Shown one piece after another: positions 23,975-33,381 of a DNA stretch of 64,000 nt (the stretch's first letter is position 1; the number at the start of each line of letters is the position of its first letter). The notes under the pieces were generated by a model that did not search any database, had not been told where the DNA came from, and saw only the letters and a program-made list of their open reading frames with translations. Position numbers and translations under genes: made by a program. This DNA is from Sphingomicrobium sp. XHP0239 (GTDB lineage Bacteria; Pseudomonadota; Alphaproteobacteria; Sphingomonadales; Sphingomonadaceae): NCBI RefSeq assembly GCF_039555325.1, contig NZ_CP154608.1, positions 496,001-560,000 of the forward strand, written 5' to 3'.

Positions 23975-25185
23975 GCAGCCGACCGTTGAACGGTGTGAAG
24001 GTGCTGGACCTCAGCCGCGTGCTGGCCGGACCGTGGTGCACGCAGTTGCTCGCCGATCTGGGCGCGGACGTCGTGAAGATCGAAAGGCCGGGGGCGGGTG
24101 ACGACACGCGGCATTGGGGACCGCCATGGCACGAGGCGGGCGGGGAGCGGGTCGCGGCCTATTTTCTTGCCGCCAATCGAGGCAAGAAAAGCGTCGCTCT
24201 CGATTTCTCGCGCGAGGAAGGCGCCGCGCTGCTTCGCCGGATGGCCGGAAAGGCCGACGTGCTGGTGGAGAACTATCGCGTCGGGGGACTGGCGAAATAC
24301 GGATTGGATACGGATAGCCTGCGGGCCGAAAATCCCGCGCTCATCACCTGCTCGATCACGGGGTTCGGGCAGGACGGGCCTTATGCCGAACGGGCGGGGT
24401 ACGATTACATCATCCAGGCGATGGGCGGAATGATGAGCCTGACGGGCCTGCCCGATGGCGAGCCGGGCGGTGGGCCATTACGTGTCGGCGTGGCCATCGC
24501 GGATCTGTTCACGGGACTCTATGCGGCCAATGCGATCCAGGCGGCGCTGGTCGAACGGGCGCAGACGGGCGAGGGGGCGGCGATCGACATGAGCCTGTTC
24601 GATACGCAGCTTGCGGTGCTGGCGAACCAGGCGACGAACGCGATGGTATCGGGAACCGACCCCGGTCGGGTGGGCAACAGCCATCCCAACATCGTGCCTT
24701 ATCAGCCCTTTCAGGCGGCGGATCAGCCGCTGGTCATCGCAGTGGGCAACGATCGGCAGTTCGCGCGGCTCGCCGCAATCTGCGGCCACCCCGAATGGAC
24801 CGAGGACGAGCGGTTCGCGACCAACTCGGCGCGCGTCGCCAACCGGGTGGCCATCGTGGCGAAAGTCGGCGCGGTCATCGCCGATGCGCCGGCGGACGAA
24901 TGGATGGAGAAGCTGCTCGACGCAGGCATCCCGGCGGGTCCGATCAATTCCGTCAGCGAGGCGCTGTCCGACCCGCAGGCGGTCCATCGCGGAGCGAGGC
25001 AAGAGCGAAGCGGCGGACGGCTGGGCGTCGTGCCGACGGTAGGATCGCCCGTCCGGATCGGCGGATCGCGGTGCGATGCCGCTCTGCCGCCGCCGGGTCT
25101 GGGCGAACACACCGAGGAAATTCTACGCGACTGGATGAGCTCGGACGAGATCGAGACGCTTCGGAAAGAAGGCGTCATCGGCTGA
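23971..25185 (+). CDS. CaiB/BaiF family (class III) CoA-transferase
   Basis: The 404-residue protein has the class III CoA-transferase start GVKVLDLSRVLAGPWCTQ and the CoA-binding region ADLGADVVKIERPG. It also has NRGKKSVALD and GYDYIIQAMGGMMSLTG. The likely catalytic aspartate is Asp178 in VAIADLFTG. Members move CoA between carboxylic acids such as formyl/oxalate, succinyl and carnitine derivatives. The substrate is unknown. It is the last gene of the coupled pgi-gor-oxidoreductase set and is convergent with the XpaC-like gene. Confidence 0.9.
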   Translation: MSSRPLNGVKVLDLSRVLAGPWCTQLLADLGADVVKIERPGAGDDTRHWGPPWHEAGGERVAAYFLAANRGKKSVALDFSREEGAALLRRMAGKADVLVENYRVGGLAKYGLDTDSLRAENPALITCSITGFGQDGPYAERAGYDYIIQAMGGMMSLTGLPDGEPGGGPLRVGVAIADLFTGLYAANAIQAALVERAQTGEGAAIDMSLFDTQLAVLANQATNAMVSGTDPGRVGNSHPNIVPYQPFQAADQPLVIAVGNDRQFARLAAICGHPEWTEDERFATNSARVANRVAIVAKVGAVIADAPADEWMEKLLDAGIPAGPINSVSEALSDPQAVHRGARQERSGGRLGVVPTVGSPVRIGGSRCDAALPPPGLGEHTEEILRDWMSSDEIETLRKEGVIG

Positions 25186-25198
25186 AAAGTGAGGGGCG

Positions 25199-25975
25199 TC
25201 AGTCGAGCGGCTCGTCCTTGTCGCCATAACGGTTCTTGAGAAAGCGGCCATGAGTTTCGAGTGCGGAGACATCCTTCTTCGCCAGCGTCTCGCCCAGTTC
25301 CTCCAGCGCCTTGCGTCCTGCCTTGAGACCGTCGGTCAACCGTTCCTCGACGGTCAGGCCTTCGTTGTCGGTGGTGTCGCGATACCCGGCGGGGACCTGT
25401 TCGTAACGGTCGATGAGGCCCGGAAGATGACGGCTCATCAGGCGGCGCGCGTCGACGGCCTGCGGATCGCCGGACGGAACGCGCTCCAGCACCTTTTCCA
25501 GCTCGGGCAGGCGTGCGAGCATGGCATCGACTTCCTTCTGGGCAGGGGCGGGGAGGAGCCGGCGTTCGGCCGCCATGTAACGGTCGAAGCTTCGCACCAT
25601 CTCCCCATTGTCGAGCTTGGGCGTATCGGTGGGCGCTTCGGGCGCGCTCGCCGGCCAGAAAAGGGCCATGGCGGCCAGCCCGATCGCGAGACCGACCGCG
25701 GCGAGAAATCCGAACAGGCCGATGGGCGCGATCATGCCGATCCCGATCGCGATCGCGCTGACGATGGCGACGGCGAGGCCCGCCTTCATCAGACGCGACT
25801 GCACATCGCCGACAAAGGCGGCACGCTGTCGTTTGGCGGCCGGCGAGGAACCGGTGCGTTCGAGAACGCGGGTCGCGCGGTCGACGCTGTCGGAGACGCG
25901 CGTCCGCAGCGCGGGAAGATTGGCGATGCTCTCGCTGTGCCGCTCAACGGCGGCGATTTCGGTCTCGACCGTCAT
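25199..25975 (-). CDS. XpaC-like membrane protein (5-bromo-4-chloroindolyl phosphate hydrolysis family)
   Basis: The 258-residue protein has an N-terminal soluble part, two closely spaced transmembrane segments near residues 62-108, and a helical C-terminal domain with DRYMAAERRLLPAPAQKEVD. This organisation and the position directly downstream of a TelA gene identify the XpaC family, which in firmicutes and proteobacteria is paired with TelA. The biochemical role is unknown. Resistance to toxic anions or cell-envelope stress has been suggested for the pair. Its start is 8 bases after telA. Confidence 0.8.
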   Translation of the reverse strand: MTVETEIAAVERHSESIANLPALRTRVSDSVDRATRVLERTGSSPAAKRQRAAFVGDVQSRLMKAGLAVAIVSAIAIGIGMIAPIGLFGFLAAVGLAIGLAAMALFWPASAPEAPTDTPKLDNGEMVRSFDRYMAAERRLLPAPAQKEVDAMLARLPELEKVLERVPSGDPQAVDARRLMSRHLPGLIDRYEQVPAGYRDTTDNEGLTVEERLTDGLKAGRKALEELGETLAKKDVSALETHGRFLKNRYGDKDEPLD

Positions 25976-25983
25976 TCAGCCGC

Positions 25984-27186
25984 TCATTCGATGGCTTCGA
26001 AGGGCGAGGCCTTGTTTTCGAGCTTGGCCTGCTCGACCCCCTCGGCGCGGGCGATGTAGCCTTTTGACTTGTCGACTTCCTGTCCGAGCACATCGACGGT
26101 CTGCTTCATGTTGGCGAGAGCCTGCAGCTTGAACTGATCGACCTGATCCATCGTGTCGTAGATGTTCTGGAAGGCGCGCTGAAGCGTCTCCAGCGGAATG
26201 GTGCTCGAGGCGGCCTGCTCGTGGATGCTGGCCGTATTGGACTTCAGGAGTTCGCCGGTACTGTCGATCATGCCCGCGGTGGTCGTGTTGAGCGCGGTGA
26301 TCTGTTGCAGAACGAGCTTCTGGTTGCTCATCGCCTGCGCGACGGTGACCGCGGTCCGCAACGCCGCGACGGTTGTGGTGGAGGCGCGGTCGACGCCCTT
26401 GATGAGCTCGACATTGTTCTTCTTGACGAGATCGAGCGCGAGATAGCCCTGCACCGTCACCGCCATCTGGGTCAGCAGGTCCTGCGTCCGCTGGCGGGTA
26501 TAGAAGAGCGCGCTCTCGCGGATCGCCTTGGCCTTGGCCGGGTCGGTCGCGTCGAGGTCGTTCGCCTTGGCCTCCAGCGTCGCGTCCAGCTGCTTGGAGA
26601 TGTGGATCATCTGCTCGAGCTTGTGCATCGTTTTCCACAGGCCCGCGCGCTCGGTATCGATGGCCGCATTGTCCATCTGCAGCTCTTCCTTGCCGTTCCC
26701 CAGCCGCTCGAGGATCGCGCTGATGTGCGACTGCGCGCTGCGATATTTGTCGAAGTAGCGGTTCACCCGCTTGCCGAAAGGAATGATGCCGAGGATCTTG
26801 CGGCTGGTCAGCATCCGGCTGTTCTCGGACGGGTCGAGCTCCTCGACCGTCTGACGCAGCTTGGTGAGATCGGCGCCGATGCCGGTATCGCTGTCGATCG
26901 CCTTGGTCGGGCGATCGAGAAAGCGGTTGCTGGCACCTGCGGCCGCGGCGATTTCCTTGCGGCCCATCGCCGTCAACTGATCTACCTTGGCACCGAATTC
27001 GGGACTGTTGCTGTCGAGGGCGACCAGTTCGTCGACGAAGGTGTCGACCTTGGTCTGGAGCTGGCTCTTCTCCTCTTCCTTGAGCGGGACGAGGCCGGCG
27101 GCCTGGTCGGTCGCGATCGGCTGGAGCGCGTCGGGCGGATCGAGCTTGATCTTGGTGGTCGTCTGCGCGGGTGCTTCGCTCGCCAT
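25984..27186 (-). CDS. telA: Toxic anion resistance protein, TelA family
   Basis: The 400-residue, almost entirely helical protein matches the TelA (KlaA/YceH) family, with RFLDRPTKAIDSD, the central GIIPFGKRVNRYFDKYRSAQ, HISAILERLGNGKEELQMDN, and the helical repeat region VTVQGYLALDLVKKNNVE. TelA proteins were linked to tellurite resistance and to tolerance of membrane-active agents, and they are probably cytoplasmic scaffolds. It is cotranscribed with the XpaC-like gene and is divergent from a set of Tad pseudopilins, with an inverted repeat between them. Confidence 0.9.
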   Translation of the reverse strand: MASEAPAQTTTKIKLDPPDALQPIATDQAAGLVPLKEEEKSQLQTKVDTFVDELVALDSNSPEFGAKVDQLTAMGRKEIAAAAGASNRFLDRPTKAIDSDTGIGADLTKLRQTVEELDPSENSRMLTSRKILGIIPFGKRVNRYFDKYRSAQSHISAILERLGNGKEELQMDNAAIDTERAGLWKTMHKLEQMIHISKQLDATLEAKANDLDATDPAKAKAIRESALFYTRQRTQDLLTQMAVTVQGYLALDLVKKNNVELIKGVDRASTTTVAALRTAVTVAQAMSNQKLVLQQITALNTTTAGMIDSTGELLKSNTASIHEQAASSTIPLETLQRAFQNIYDTMDQVDQFKLQALANMKQTVDVLGQEVDKSKGYIARAEGVEQAKLENKASPFEAIE

Positions 27187-27265
27187 GCCTGTTTCCCCTC
27201 AGGTGTCTTCGTCGTCTGCCCGACAGGGTGGCCCCAACGCCTCCTGCCTGACAAGTCCTTTCGGT

Positions 27266-27283
27266 GTCTTAGCGATGTAAGAC
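27266..27283. promoter_or_regulatory. Inverted repeat between telA and the Tad genes
   Basis: GTCTTA-GCGATG-TAAGAC is a perfect 6-base inverted repeat 80 bases before the telA start and 127 bases before the Tad gene. The 223-base intergenic region also has GTTAACC at 27325-27331, which resembles a CtrA half-site. No confident promoter boxes were identified. The repeat could be a binding site for a shared regulator. Confidence 0.4.
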
Positions 27284-27409
27284 GCGCATCGGGTCGCGAC
27301 AAGGGTGCGCGGAGGAAAGGAAACGTTAACCACGCTTGGGAACGGATCGCTCACCATCCGCGGGGTAGTGCTCCTGCCGAATGGACCAGTGTCCGGGAGG
27401 CATGACGTG

Positions 27410-28750
27410 ATGCGCAAACTGTTCAGCAAGGTCTGGAACGACGAGACGGGGAACGTGCTCGTCATCATGGGCGCGACGTTGCCGCTGCTCGTGGGCGCAG
27501 CGGGGATCGCGACCGACACGGTCCAGTGGACGTTGTGGAAACGACAGTTGCAGCGCGCCGCCGACTCTGCCGCCATTGCCGGCGTGTACGAGCGGATCGA
27601 GGTGGGTGACAACGTGACCAAGGTGGAAGGCGCGGTCGGTCGCGATCTCACGCTCAACCATCACACCGGCATCGCGCTTCACAGCGGTTTTCCCAAGACC
27701 CAGTTGCTCGCCGACGACGGCACTAAGGTCAAGCGGGTGAAGGTCGCACTGCAGGTGTCCCGACCGCTTTCCTTCTCTGGCATGTTCATGAAATCGGCGC
27801 CCGACATCTATGCAGAAGCGACCGCGGCCAGCGTGCCCGGCACCGATGCCTATTGCGTGATCAGCCTGGAAGATACCGCCGAAACCGGGATTACGGGGTC
27901 GGGGAACGCCGGCGTCGAGATGGACTGCGGGATGATCACCAATTCGATCGCCACCAACTCCGCCATTGCGAAGGGGTCGGTGATGATGAAGGCGAGCGTG
28001 ATCGCCTCGGTCGGGGGCATCCAGAAATCGGACAATTGGATCGTCAACAAATACGATCCGTACGTGTCGGCGATGGTCGATCCCTACAAGAACATAAATC
28101 CCGATCCGAACGACATGAAGTGCGACGGCGCGCGGACCGTCGTGAAGGGCGGAAAGAACGTCATTTCCACCGATCCCGTCGCACTGACGCCTGCAAACTA
28201 CGACAAGACCATCAAGACGCCGGGTGGCGACAGCGTCAACTGTTATACCAGTCTGAGTGTGGCGCCGGGTGAGACGCTCGCGCTCGACCCGGGCGTCTAT
28301 TATATCAACGGGGGCGATATCGACATCAAGGGGACGGTAACCGGCACAAACGTGACGCTGGTGCTGACTAACAAGGACCCTTCGTCCACCAAGATCGGAA
28401 ACTTTACGATGAACGCGGGTGAAGGAACCCTCGACATCGATGCGCCGGATTCGGGTACTTACAAGGGGATTGCGGTCATGCAGGACCGTCGCGCGCCCCT
28501 TATCAAGCAGAACAACAAGAACCGGGTGAACGGCGGCGGGTCGGGCGACATCATCGGCGCGCTCTATTTCCCGAAGCAGGCGATCACCTACAACGGCGAC
28601 GGGAACATGACCGCGGTCTGTACCCGGTTCGTGACGCGGCGAATCGTGTTCACCGGAAACAGCACGGTGTCGAACAAGTTCAAAAAGGATTGCGGCGGCG
28701 ACAATGTGGACACGTTCGAGGGCGGTCGGTTGATCCGGCTGGTCGCCTGA
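27410..28750 (+). CDS. TadE/TadG-like pilus assembly protein
   Basis: The 446-residue protein begins with a short positively charged leader, DETGNVLVIMGATLPLLVG, and a single hydrophobic segment, the pattern of TadG/TadE minor pseudopilins. The following segment GIATDTVQWTLWKRQLQRAAD is the usual TadG one. A long beta-rich extracytoplasmic part with threonine/asparagine repeats follows. It probably helps assemble or anchor Flp-type pili. I chose ATG 27410 downstream of GGGAGG, with GTG 27407 as an alternative. Its TGA overlaps the next start as TGATG. No tadABC or flp genes lie in the window. Confidence 0.82.
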   Translation: MRKLFSKVWNDETGNVLVIMGATLPLLVGAAGIATDTVQWTLWKRQLQRAADSAAIAGVYERIEVGDNVTKVEGAVGRDLTLNHHTGIALHSGFPKTQLLADDGTKVKRVKVALQVSRPLSFSGMFMKSAPDIYAEATAASVPGTDAYCVISLEDTAETGITGSGNAGVEMDCGMITNSIATNSAIAKGSVMMKASVIASVGGIQKSDNWIVNKYDPYVSAMVDPYKNINPDPNDMKCDGARTVVKGGKNVISTDPVALTPANYDKTIKTPGGDSVNCYTSLSVAPGETLALDPGVYYINGGDIDIKGTVTGTNVTLVLTNKDPSSTKIGNFTMNAGEGTLDIDAPDSGTYKGIAVMQDRRAPLIKQNNKNRVNGGGSGDIIGALYFPKQAITYNGDGNMTAVCTRFVTRRIVFTGNSTVSNKFKKDCGGDNVDTFEGGRLIRLVA

Positions 28751-29289
28751 TGAAGACGCTTCCCCGCACCATCGCGCGCGACGAGCGCGGATCGGCGACG
28801 ATCGAACTGGCCATCGTGGCGCCCATGCTGGCCGTGATGATCACCGGAGTGGTCGATCTTTCGATGGCCTACAGTCGCAAGCTGGAAATCGAGCAGGGCG
28901 CCCAGCGCGCCATCGAAAAGGTGATGCAGACGACGACGACGGAAACGGTCCACACGACGCTGAAGGCCGAAGCTGCAGCGGCAGCGCGCGTGCCGCTCAA
29001 CCAGGTCACGGTGAAATACATCATCGATTGCGACGGTACCGAGACCGATATTTCCGCCGACGTGGCTGCCGTCCAGGCGGCAATCGACGCCAAGATCGCG
29101 GCAGGGGAAGACCCCGCCGACGTCGACAAGTCAAAAATTCAATGCACCCCGGGGCAGCAGACCCGCTTCTACATCACGCTGAACATCACCGACAGCTACG
29201 AGCCGGTGCTGGATCCGCGCTATGTCGGATTCGGCGATGCCAACGGGCGACTGCCGATCGACGTGACGACCGGGATCCGGACCAAATGA
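28750..29289 (+). CDS. TadE-like pseudopilin
   Basis: The 179-residue protein has the TadE N-terminus: a short cytoplasmic part ending DERGSATIELAIVAPMLAVM, in which the glutamate five residues into the hydrophobic segment is the hallmark, followed by one transmembrane helix and a short extracytoplasmic domain. TadE proteins are processed by a prepilin peptidase and work as minor pilins of tight-adherence pili. The start overlaps the preceding gene as TGATG and the stop overlaps the next as ATGA. Confidence 0.85.
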   Translation: MKTLPRTIARDERGSATIELAIVAPMLAVMITGVVDLSMAYSRKLEIEQGAQRAIEKVMQTTTTETVHTTLKAEAAAAARVPLNQVTVKYIIDCDGTETDISADVAAVQAAIDAKIAAGEDPADVDKSKIQCTPGQQTRFYITLNITDSYEPVLDPRYVGFGDANGRLPIDVTTGIRTK

Positions 29290-29681
29290 TCCGGCGGGTG
29301 CTCCGTAACGGCTTCAGCCGGGACGACCGCGGCGCGGCGGCGATCGAGATGGCGTTCGCGCTGCCGATCTTCCTCGTCATGTTGTGGATGGTGGTGCAGA
29401 TGGGACTGGTGATGCGCGCGGTCGCGGGGATGCAGCACGCGCTGGGCGAGGGCGCGCGGCTGACGGTGATCTACCCCACCCCCACGCACAACGACATCGT
29501 CAACGAGATCAACGATCGCGTGTACGGGATCGGGCCGGGAACGTTCAACATCGCCACTCCTGTCAACGGCAACGGCTACATCGATCTGTCGGTGACCTAT
29601 TCGCAGCAGACGGACCTGCTGTTCCTGCCCGGGCCGAACGTCTCGCTGACCCGCAACAAGCGCGTCTACGTCGCCAACTAG
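29286..29681 (+). CDS. TadE-like pseudopilin
   Basis: This 131-residue protein again has the TadE leader and helix ([20 protein letters not shown]), followed by a small extracytoplasmic domain containing [20 protein letters not shown]. The conserved glutamate is in AIEMA. It is the third member of a coupled row of pseudopilin genes (ATGA overlap with the previous one) and is convergent with the enoyl-CoA hydratase gene. The three proteins probably form a complex at the base or along the Flp pilus. Confidence 0.85.
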   Translation: MIRRVLRNGFSRDDRGAAAIEMAFALPIFLVMLWMVVQMGLVMRAVAGMQHALGEGARLTVIYPTPTHNDIVNEINDRVYGIGPGTFNIATPVNGNGYIDLSVTYSQQTDLLFLPGPNVSLTRNKRVYVAN

Positions 29682-29701
29682 GCGGCGTAGTGGGCGCGGG
29701 G

Positions 29702-30502
29702 TCAGCCCCTGCCGCCACCGCTCCTTTTCGCGAAGAAGGCGGCAATCGCGGCCTTGAGCTCGTCCGATTGCAGCCGTTCGGAAAACTGGCCGTTTTCCAG
29801 TTTCATCCGCTCCGCGATCGCATCGCGGTCGGTGGTACGGAGAAGTTTCTGTGTCAGGCGCATCGCCTGCGCGGGCCGCGACAGGATGGTGGCGACGAGC
29901 GCGTCGAACGTCTCGTCGAGCGCATCGGCGCTGGCGACATGGCTGACGATCCCGATGGCCTTCGCCTCGGCCGCGTCGAAACTCTCGCCGACCAGCAGGT
30001 AGCGCGCCGCCGCGCGGCGACCGGCGAGGTCGGGAAGGATAAGGCTGCTCGCGGCCTCGGGAACGAGGCCCAGTTCGGTGAAGGGCATCTTGAACCGCGC
30101 TGCGTCGGACGCGACGACCAGGTCGCAATGGAACAGCATGGTGGTGCCGATGCCGATAGCGTTCCCCTGGACCTTGGCCACGATCGGCACTTCGTTGGAC
30201 GCCATGGCGCGAAGGAAACGCCACACGGGAATATCGGTGGGCTCGTCGCCTGCTACTTCGGGACGCGGCATCGCCTGCATGAAATCCATGAGATCGTTGC
30301 CGGCGGTGAAATCCTCGCCCGTGCCCTCGATGGTGACGAGGTCGATGCCATCGTCGGCGTTGGCGCGTTCGATCGCGTCGGCCATGGTCGCATACATGGC
30401 CACCGTGATGGCGTTGCGGCTCGACGGGCGGTCGAAGCGGATGGCGAGGCGGCGACCGTCCTGTTCGACCTTCACCTGATCGGTGCCGGATGCTTCGCTC
30501 AT
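29702..30502 (-). CDS. Enoyl-CoA hydratase/isomerase family protein
   Basis: The 266-residue crotonase-fold protein has the oxyanion-hole segments [10 protein letters not shown] and [21 protein letters not shown], and the catalytic-side region [20 protein letters not shown] with the conserved glutamate. Members hydrate or isomerise enoyl-CoA esters in beta-oxidation or related catabolism. The exact substrate is open. Two adjacent ATG codons (30505, 30502) follow AAGGAG; I prefer 30502 for its six-base spacing. It is divergent from the transaldolase gene. Confidence 0.9.
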   Translation of the reverse strand: MSEASGTDQVKVEQDGRRLAIRFDRPSSRNAITVAMYATMADAIERANADDGIDLVTIEGTGEDFTAGNDLMDFMQAMPRPEVAGDEPTDIPVWRFLRAMASNEVPIVAKVQGNAIGIGTTMLFHCDLVVASDAARFKMPFTELGLVPEAASSLILPDLAGRRAAARYLLVGESFDAAEAKAIGIVSHVASADALDETFDALVATILSRPAQAMRLTQKLLRTTDRDAIAERMKLENGQFSERLQSDELKAAIAAFFAKRSGGGRG

Positions 30503-30610
30503 CATTCTCTCCTTCGCTCGAAACGGGAATCGGGTGACGCGACGTGTCCCACTGGCTATCGCTTGGAGCCGACCAGCGCCAGCCACCGCACCAGAACAGG
30601 GAACCGACAT

Positions 30611-31264
30611 ATGAAATTCTTCGCCGACACCGCCGACATCGACGCCATCAAGGAACTGGCTGACAGCGGCCTGCTCGACGGCGTCACGACCAACCCCTCG
30701 CTGATCAAGAAATCGGGCCGCGACATCATCGAGGTGACGAAGGAAATCTGTTCGATCACCGATGGCCCGGTCAGCGCGGAAGTCGTCGCGACCGAGCATG
30801 GCGAGATGATGCGCGAGGCCGAGGTGTTGCGAAAGATCGCCGACAATATCGCGATCAAGGTGCCGCTGACGCGCGACGGGTTGAAGACCTGCAAGGCGCT
30901 GAGCGACGACGGGTCGATGGTCAACGTGACGCTGTGTTTCTCGGCGAATCAGGCGCTGTTGGCCGCAAAGGCGGGTGCGACGTTCATTTCGCCGTTCGTC
31001 GGTCGACACGACGATGTCGGCTATCCTGGGATCGAACTGATCGCCGATATCCGGCTGATCTACGACAATTACGATTTCGCCACGCAGATCCTGGTGGCGA
31101 GCGTGCGCAGTCCCATCCACGTCCATGACAGTGCGAAGATGGGTGCCGACGTGATGACCGCGCCCCCCGAAGTGATCTGGAAGATGTTCGGCCACCCGTT
31201 GACCGACAAGGGGCTGGCGGCGTTTCTCAAGGATTGGGAAGCGACGGGCCAGAAGATTGGATAG
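30611..31264 (+). CDS. tal: Transaldolase, small (type 3B / FSA-like)
   Basis: The 217-residue protein belongs to the short transaldolase/fructose-6-phosphate aldolase subfamily. Visible parts are [31 protein letters not shown], the Schiff-base lysine Lys83 in NIAIKVPLT, and the phosphate-site region [13 protein letters not shown]. Small transaldolases like this one serve the non-oxidative pentose phosphate pathway in many alphaproteobacteria. The gene is monocistronic in appearance, 49 bases before the DUF484 gene. Confidence 0.94.
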   Translation: MKFFADTADIDAIKELADSGLLDGVTTNPSLIKKSGRDIIEVTKEICSITDGPVSAEVVATEHGEMMREAEVLRKIADNIAIKVPLTRDGLKTCKALSDDGSMVNVTLCFSANQALLAAKAGATFISPFVGRHDDVGYPGIELIADIRLIYDNYDFATQILVASVRSPIHVHDSAKMGADVMTAPPEVIWKMFGHPLTDKGLAAFLKDWEATGQKIG

Positions 31265-31313
31265 GAAAGATCGGCTAGGGCGGCGTTAACCGCATCGGCT
31301 TAGGATTGCTCTC

Positions 31314-31871
31314 ATGGCGGAAGTGATTCGTTTCGAGGACCGGGCATTGAAGTCCCTTCGCGACCGACTGGGCGCGGCGGAGGAAGCACGCGACGAGTTG
31401 CTCGCCTTCGCGCGCGGTCATGCGGGGGCGACGGCGTCGATCCACCACGCGGTGCTGGCCTTGATGGCGTGCGAAAGCGTCGAGGAGTTGTTCGAGGTCG
31501 TGGTGAACGACTGGCCCCGGTTGCTGTGCGTCGACCATGCCGCCATCGCGTTGAAGGCAGGCGAGGCGGCGTTCCGGATCGACGCCGAGGGACGCCATCG
31601 GCTCGAGCCGGCGTGGATCACGCGCGCAATGGGTCTCGGCGAGGTGCAGATGCGATCGACCAATCATGGCGATCCTCTGTTCGGCGCAATCGGGCCGAGA
31701 ATTCGTACCGAAGCGCTGATCCCTTTCGTGGGCGGCAAAGGGCGGTTGAGCGGTCTAGTGTTGCTGGGTCAGGAAGACAGTCTTCCGCTCGACGGAGCGC
31801 ATGGGAGAACGCTGGTCGGCTTTCTCGGTGAGACGCTGGGCGCTATGCTCGTGCGGTGCAGCCGGACCTGA
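31314..31871 (+). CDS. DUF484 family protein
   Basis: The 185-residue protein matches DUF484, a GAF-like family almost always found next to xerC. A helical N-terminus (DRALKSLRDRLGAAEEARDELL) is followed by a GAF-like beta domain with VNDWPRLLCVDHAAIALKAG and ALIPFVGGKGRLSGLVLLGQ. No enzymatic residues are evident. The gene overlaps xerC by 16 bases, so the products are likely made together. A role in chromosome-dimer resolution or as a sensor for XerC is only inferred from conserved linkage. Confidence 0.9.
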   Translation: MAEVIRFEDRALKSLRDRLGAAEEARDELLAFARGHAGATASIHHAVLALMACESVEELFEVVVNDWPRLLCVDHAAIALKAGEAAFRIDAEGRHRLEPAWITRAMGLGEVQMRSTNHGDPLFGAIGPRIRTEALIPFVGGKGRLSGLVLLGQEDSLPLDGAHGRTLVGFLGETLGAMLVRCSRT

Positions 31872-32779
31872 ACCCCCATCCCGCCAGTGCGGCGGTCGTG
31901 AAATGGTCGGAGCATCTCGCCCATGACCGGCGGATGAGCCCGCATACGGTGCGCGCTTACACGGCGACGGGGCACAGGTTTCTGTCATTTTTGGGCGAAC
32001 ATCGCGGCGAAGCGGTGGTAGTCGAGATGCTTCTGTCACTCGAGGCCAGCGACATCCGCGCCTATCTCGCGCGGCGGCGTGGAGAGGGCCTCGGGGCGGC
32101 GTCGGCGGGCCGCGAACTCTCGGCGCTCAAGTCCTTTCTGACGTTCGTGGCGAAGAACGCGGGGGTCGAGCCCGCCGTGCCGAAGCTGCGAGCGCCCAAA
32201 CGGCCCAGGACCCTTCCGCGTCCCGCCGCGCCCGCCGATGTCACCGCGCTCGCAGAAACGGCGGCGGCGGAACGCGACGAGGATTGGGTCGGAAAGCGGG
32301 ACCTGGCCCTGCTTCTTCTCCTCTATGGATCGGGCCTGCGCGTGGCGGAGGCACTGGCGCTGACGGGAGCGTCTCTGCCGATGGGAGAGGCGATCCGCGT
32401 TACCGGCAAGGGTGAAAAGCAGCGGGTCGTGCCCGTCGTTCCGATGGTGCGGAAAGCGATCGCGGACTACGTCGCGGCCTGCCCTCATGGATTGACGCGG
32501 GATGCGCGCCTTTTTCGCGGAGTGCGCGGCGGACCGCTGGCCGACGGGCAGGTGCGAAAAGCCGTGCGCGACGCGCGGCGACTGCTCGGACTTCCTGACA
32601 GCCTGACCCCGCACGCCCTCCGACACAGTTTCGCCACCCATTTGCTGGCGGCAGGGACCGATCTGCGATCGCTGCAGGAACTGCTGGGGCACGCAAGCCT
32701 GTCCTCGACGCAGATCTATACCGATGTGGACGCCGCACGCTTGCTCGACGTCTATCGGACCGCGCACCCGAGAGGTTAG
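31856..32779 (+). CDS. xerC: Tyrosine recombinase XerC
   Basis: XerC acts with XerD at dif sites to resolve chromosome dimers at division. The N-terminal SAM-like core-binding domain spans about 10-100. The catalytic set in the C-terminal domain is complete: Arg162 in GSGLRVAEAL, Lys185 in VTGKGEK, His253 and Arg256 in PHALRHSFATH, His279 in LGHAS and the nucleophile Tyr288 in QIYTD. Start GTG 31856 overlaps the DUF484 gene. The gene converges with the DedA gene. It is a housekeeping recombinase and not a sign of an integrated element. Confidence 0.95.
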   Translation: MQPDLNPHPASAAVVKWSEHLAHDRRMSPHTVRAYTATGHRFLSFLGEHRGEAVVVEMLLSLEASDIRAYLARRRGEGLGAASAGRELSALKSFLTFVAKNAGVEPAVPKLRAPKRPRTLPRPAAPADVTALAETAAAERDEDWVGKRDLALLLLLYGSGLRVAEALALTGASLPMGEAIRVTGKGEKQRVVPVVPMVRKAIADYVAACPHGLTRDARLFRGVRGGPLADGQVRKAVRDARRLLGLPDSLTPHALRHSFATHLLAAGTDLRSLQELLGHASLSSTQIYTDVDAARLLDVYRTAHPRG

Positions 32780-33381
32780 GGGCGACCGACCTTTCGGTGG
32801 GTCCACAGTCGCCAGACGTAGGCGACCAGCAGCGTCACGATGATGGCACTGCTGATGGGGCCGAGAAACTGTTCGATGTCGTCGAAATTCGATCCCAACT
32901 GATAGCCGGCAACGGCCAGAAGCGTGGTCCATCCCGCGGTGCCGATAGTCGAGGCGATCAGGAAACCCTTCCAGCGCATCTTGAGCAGCCCGGCGGGAAC
33001 CGACACGAGACTCCGAACGGTCGGAAGCATCCGGCCGAACCCGACGAACAAGGTGCCGTGGGTGGCGAACCAGCGCTGTGCGCGCTCGATCTCGGGCCAG
33101 GTGAAGGTGATCCAGCGACCATAGCGATGGATGAACGGCTTGAACCGTTCGATGCCGAGCGCGCGGGCCACCGCATACCAGAAGACGTTTCCCAGCATGG
33201 CGCCGGTGGTGCCCGCAATGATGATGCCCGTCAGCGACATCTGACCCTGACCGGCCCGGATGCCGGCGAGGCTCATGATCAGTTCGGACGGGATGGGGGG
33301 AAAGACGGTCTCGAGGAACATCAACAGCCCGACGGCGATGATGCCGCCCGCGTCGATGAGGTCGACGACCCAGTCCGTCAC
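32776..33381 (-). CDS. DedA family membrane protein
   Basis: The 201-residue inner-membrane protein shows the DedA/VTT motif: ETVFPPIPSELIMSLAG near the N-terminus, the segment GNVFWYAVARALG, and FGRMLPTVRSLVSVPAG, followed by the C-terminal helix. DedA proteins are proton-dependent lipid transporters or scramblases, some recycling undecaprenyl phosphate. Its specific lipid is unknown. Its start overlaps the gshB stop by 4 bases on the same strand, which suggests cotranscription with gshB, yraN and rsmI. Confidence 0.92.
   Translation of the reverse strand: MTDWVVDLIDAGGIIAVGLLMFLETVFPPIPSELIMSLAGIRAGQGQMSLTGIIIAGTTGAMLGNVFWYAVARALGIERFKPFIHRYGRWITFTWPEIERAQRWFATHGTLFVGFGRMLPTVRSLVSVPAGLLKMRWKGFLIASTIGTAGWTTLLAVAGYQLGSNFDDIEQFLGPISSAIIVTLLVAYVWRLWTHRKVGRP

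Noticed and set aside
25984..27186. A dedicated tellurite-resistance (ter) island
   Set aside because: Only telA and an xpaC-like gene are present. No terZABCDE genes flank them, so the known ter operon is absent.
31856..32779. Tyrosine recombinase as a mark of an integrated element
   Set aside because: The gene is XerC in its usual DUF484-xerC setting. There are no att-like repeats, tRNA or phage genes nearby.
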